Below are positions 61,478-64,000 of a DNA stretch of 64,000 bases, in pieces. The first letter of the stretch is position 1, and each line of letters opens with the position of its first letter. The notes under the pieces are model-generated. The model ran no database searches. It was not told the DNA's origin and saw only the letters and a program-made list of their open reading frames with translations. This DNA is from Candidatus Aminicenantota bacterium (GTDB taxonomy: Bacteria; Acidobacteriota; Aminicenantia; S016-38), in NCBI GenBank assembly GCA_027068075.1, contig JAMOUJ010000005.1, positions 62,001 to 126,000 on the forward strand, in the 5' to 3' direction. The position numbers and the translations under genes were made by a program.

Positions 61478-61501
61478 GCCCCGCCCCCTGCGGGGCGGGG
61501 C
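61478..61501. terminator. Bidirectional GC-rich hairpin terminator
   Basis: A perfect 10-bp stem GCCCCGCCCC / GGGGCGGGGC with loop CTGC lies between two convergent genes. On the minus strand the T-rich run TTTTTTTATTTTTTT follows, so it is strongest for the TonB receptor gene. Confidence 0.88.
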
Positions 61502-61520
61502 CCTTTATCCTCAGGTCAGA

Positions 61521-64000
61521 TTAGAACTCGAACCTGATTCCGAACTCAAAGACCGTGGGGTTGAGGATCCTCTGTACCTCCATGTAGTTGCTGGCGTTCA
61601 TCATGGGCTCCTTCTTCAGGGCCATGTTGTTGTTGGTGATGTTGAAGCCGTCAATGGAGAAGTAGAGCCTGCCCACATTGGCAATCTCCCACTTCTTTTC
61701 CAGCCTGAGGTTGAGAATCCAGAAGGTAGGCAGCCTGGTGTCTCCGAACTTTCCGTAATAAACATTCACACCTCCCAGTCCATTTCCCCTATCTTTAATC
61801 TTCCAGTACCTGGGGATGACATAGCCTTCCCTGGCCACCAGGGCGAAGGCTATGTTGAAGTCGTGGGGAAGTTGATAAAGACCGGAGGCCTTGAACATCC
61901 AGCGGGAGTTCACATAGATTCCCCTGATTCCGGAACCGCCGGACTGGGGAGCCACCACTCCACCGTCGTAGAAGTCCTTGTTGGTGGGATCGGTGTATTC
62001 CCCTTCCCAGTGCTGCTTCCAGTCGTCCAAGGTCAGGGAGGCGTTGAGCATCCAGCGGTCGGAGAGCCTCTTGTTGACGATGAACTGGATGGCCTTGTAG
62101 TCGGTGTGGTACTTGTCGTGGTTGGTCCTATACCTTCCCGCGGGCTTGTAGTAGGAGAGGGTGTAGTAGTACTTGTCTATCTCCGGAATGTAGCCAGCCA
62201 CCACCCAGTCGTCCTTGGATTCAAGGACCAGAGGATCGTAATTCTTTATGAAGAGATCCCAGGTCTGGTTGGTGACCCTCCTGTAAACTCCCTGGACGGA
62301 AACCGCCAGGTTGGGCATGACCTCCCTCTCCAGGCTCACTATGGCCTCGTAGGTCGCAGGGCTGTGGTAGTTGGGATCAAACCTGTTGGGGGTACTTGTG
62401 GCGGTGGGGTTGGCGGGGTCAAATCCACCGTACCAGATGGCCCAGTCAAGGCTGGGATATCCCAGGAGTTCGTCCTCGGTGACGATTCCGTCGCCGTTTG
62501 CATCCCTCCAGATGTAAGCGATGTACCTAATACTTATGGGGTTTACGAAGTAGGCCCTGCCTATTCCTCCCTGGGAGCCGTATTTCGCCATGGCCACCTT
62601 GAGCAGGGTCTTGGCATCCCCGGTGAGGTCGTAAATCAGGTTGAGCCTGGGGGAGAACATGCTCCAGTTGGGCTTGACATCGGCCCCCTGGAACTCCAGG
62701 TCAGGTATGTAGGACTTCATTATCTCGGCGCCCTGGACGGTGCCGGGGTTCAGTTTGTTGGTTTCCACATCGTAGCGGAGACCCAGGTTTACGGTGAGCC
62801 TGCCGTAGTTCATAACATCCTGGAGATAGGCGGAATACCTGGTGTACTTGGCCTCAATGTGTCCCACGGAGTTGGCCTCTGCAAACCAGATATCTCCGTA
62901 TTTGTAAAGGACTGTTCCACCGTGGGGCCAGGTGGTGGTGCTGGTGATGATGGCGTCCAGATACTCAATTCCGAACTTGAATTCGTGGTCTCCGCCCAGG
63001 AAGGCTTCCTTGAAGTAGTTGCCCCTGAGGACCAGGTTCAACTGGTTTCTGTCGGTGTGGTAATCCAGAGAAGAACCGCTCAGATAAAACCTGGGATAGA
63101 GTTCAAACACGGCATAGGGTTCCAGGCCTGCCTTGGGGGCCAGGTGGAAACCTCCGTTGGTGAATATGGCCTTGAAGTTGAGCATGAGGTTGCCGAAGAA
63201 GTGCTCGGTCTCGCCCTTCCAGATGTACCCGGGACCGGTCTGGTTCCAGGTGGTCTCCGGGGCCTGCTGGGTGGCACCGAACCAGGTCCTTCCCCACTTC
63301 TTCTTGTTGTCGTATTCCACGAAGAACTCCGCCCTGTGCTGGGAGCCCAACTGGAAGTTTATTTTTCCGTATCCGCTCTCCAGCCAGGTGTCGTCGGAGG
63401 TTCCGGCCATGGTGTAGGTTCCGATGTCCTGAACACCCCAACTAACATAGAACCACATCTTGTCCTTGACTATGGGTCCGCCGAAGTTGGCTCCGTAGTG
63501 GTAAATGGTCCTGACCTTGTTTCCTTTGTACCCCTTGGCCTTCAGGTCGTCAGGAACATTGTCCCTCTGCCACCTCTCGTCTTCGCCGAAGAGGTAGAAA
63601 AGCCCGCTCATCTTGTTTCCACCGCGGCGGGAGATGAAGTTCAGGTGGATTCCGCCGGTCATGTATTCAATGTCAGGGGCTCCGACGGTGACCTGGAACT
63701 CCTCGTATCCCATCATGTTGAGGTAAGCAGGGGCGGCTCCGATGGCGGCGGGGTCGGTGATGTTGGCGCCGTCAACATTCCAGGTGGACTGGCCCTGTCC
63801 CACGCCGTGTCCGGTGTAGGCGGACTGCTGACCACCCTCGTTTCCTCCCACATCTTCACGGTCAACCAGCACTCCGGGGGCCAGTTCCAGGAACACCCAG
63901 GGGTTCCTGGAGGTGGGAAGTTCCTCCAGGTATTCCTTGGTGATGTTGACGCTCACCTGGGCTTTCCTGGTGTCCACCACGGGAGCAGCAGCGGTGACGG
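61521..64000 (-). CDS. TonB-dependent receptor-like outer-membrane protein, N-terminus outside window
   Basis: At least 826 residues; the minus-strand frame is open past 64000, so the signal peptide and probably a carboxypeptidase regulatory-like domain lie outside. The plug domain is visible (ELPTSRNPWVFLELAPGVLVD, quoted part SRNPWVFLELAPGVL; STWNVDGANITDPAA; YMTGGIHLNFISRRGGNKMSG), followed by barrel strands ending FEFGIRFEF, with the terminal Phe needed for BAM-dependent insertion. This is the Oar/SusC-like type common in Acidobacteria and Bacteroidetes. The ligand is unknown. GTG at 63980 is an internal codon, not a credible start. Terminator at 61478. Confidence 0.88.
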   Translation of the reverse strand, partial: VTAAAPVVDTRKAQVSVNITKEYLEELPTSRNPWVFLELAPGVLVDREDVGGNEGGQQSAYTGHGVGQGQSTWNVDGANITDPAAIGAAPAYLNMMGYEEFQVTVGAPDIEYMTGGIHLNFISRRGGNKMSGLFYLFGEDERWQRDNVPDDLKAKGYKGNKVRTIYHYGANFGGPIVKDKMWFYVSWGVQDIGTYTMAGTSDDTWLESGYGKINFQLGSQHRAEFFVEYDNKKKWGRTWFGATQQAPETTWNQTGPGYIWKGETEHFFGNLMLNFKAIFTNGGFHLAPKAGLEPYAVFELYPRFYLSGSSLDYHTDRNQLNLVLRGNYFKEAFLGGDHEFKFGIEYLDAIITSTTTWPHGGTVLYKYGDIWFAEANSVGHIEAKYTRYSAYLQDVMNYGRLTVNLGLRYDVETNKLNPGTVQGAEIMKSYIPDLEFQGADVKPNWSMFSPRLNLIYDLTGDAKTLLKVAMAKYGSQGGIGRAYFVNPISIRYIAYIWRDANGDGIVTEDELLGYPSLDWAIWYGGFDPANPTATSTPNRFDPNYHSPATYEAIVSLEREVMPNLAVSVQGVYRRVTNQTWDLFIKNYDPLVLESKDDWVVAGYIPEIDKYYYTLSYYKPAGRYRTNHDKYHTDYKAIQFIVNKRLSDRWMLNASLTLDDWKQHWEGEYTDPTNKDFYDGGVVAPQSGGSGIRGIYVNSRWMFKASGLYQLPHDFNIAFALVAREGYVIPRYWKIKDRGNGLGGVNVYYGKFGDTRLPTFWILNLRLEKKWEIANVGRLYFSIDGFNITNNNMALKKEPMMNASNYMEVQRILNPTVFEFGIRFEF

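Overview
This window looks like a compact chromosomal segment from a Gram-negative, anaerobic and probably thermophilic bacterium, most plausibly in or near the Acidobacteriota/Aminicenantes group. The diderm evidence is a TonB-dependent receptor, an LptF-LptG type permease, Wza/Wzc-type export proteins and an outer-membrane barrel. The anaerobe evidence is a four-subunit pyruvate:ferredoxin oxidoreductase, an NfnAB transhydrogenase and ferredoxin-like domains. Heavy use of AGG/ATA codons, Lys/Glu-rich proteins and an Fe-S type TrpRS hint at a thermophile. The taxonomic placement is inference, since no rRNA gene is present.

Layout, left to right. 1-1264: 5' part of gyrA, divergent from trmI-purB (1372-3398). 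3333-8254 (minus): nfnA-nfnB-RNase HIII, followed by a GT-C membrane protein with its own promoter. 8326-11452 (minus): a succinyl-CoA-synthetase-like pair, whose beta subunit carries an added C-terminal dicluster ferredoxin domain, plus a class II aldolase. 11499-19464 (minus): a seven-gene overlapping operon for polysaccharide polymerisation, export and phospho-control, with no glycosyltransferase inside it. 19521-24900: a small lipoprotein gene, dnaK and ispH-rpsA-HIT. 24972-27670: an alkaline-phosphatase-superfamily enzyme and a radical SAM protein, convergent with a fused lptF-lptG. 29882-32882: asnS-rimO-pgpA. 32853-36006 (minus): a zinc-ribbon/FHA protein, a membrane protein with a degenerate phosphodiesterase domain, and an Rsm22-like methyltransferase.

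36189-41379 (minus) is a cell-envelope operon: amiC-gerM domain gene-murI-htrA-dapF-pgsA. It is followed upstream by the tmRNA gene ssrA (41406-41752) and by trpS-scpA-scpB-rluB-like, an M50 protease and an aminotransferase. 46900-49494 is a secreted seven-bladed SBBP propeller protein behind an elaborate promoter. Then come leuC and a DsbD-like small protein (minus), and the long plus-strand run DUF89-deaminase, porGDAB, glyA, a TPR protein, purD, purE, mtaB and an anchored unknown. The window closes with a TonB-dependent receptor that runs off the right edge.

Genes are tightly packed, with 1-80 bp overlaps between neighbours, three convergent 3' overlaps and no gene-free stretch over 276 bp. 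Promoters are easy to read as TTGAnn-N17/18-TATAAT. A second class consists of an extended -10 (TGnTAnnnT) exactly 6 bp before ATG, which predicts leaderless mRNAs. PorGDAB would supply reduced ferredoxin, NfnAB could couple it to NADP(H), and the Fe-S SucC-like subunit may be another ferredoxin-linked step. No mobile element, prophage, CRISPR array, tRNA or rRNA was seen. The most unusual items are the SucC-ferredoxin fusion, a DapF with one catalytic Cys replaced by Ser, two degenerate enzymes (RluB-like and phosphodiesterase-like), the leaderless promoter class and paired palindromes upstream of the propeller gene.
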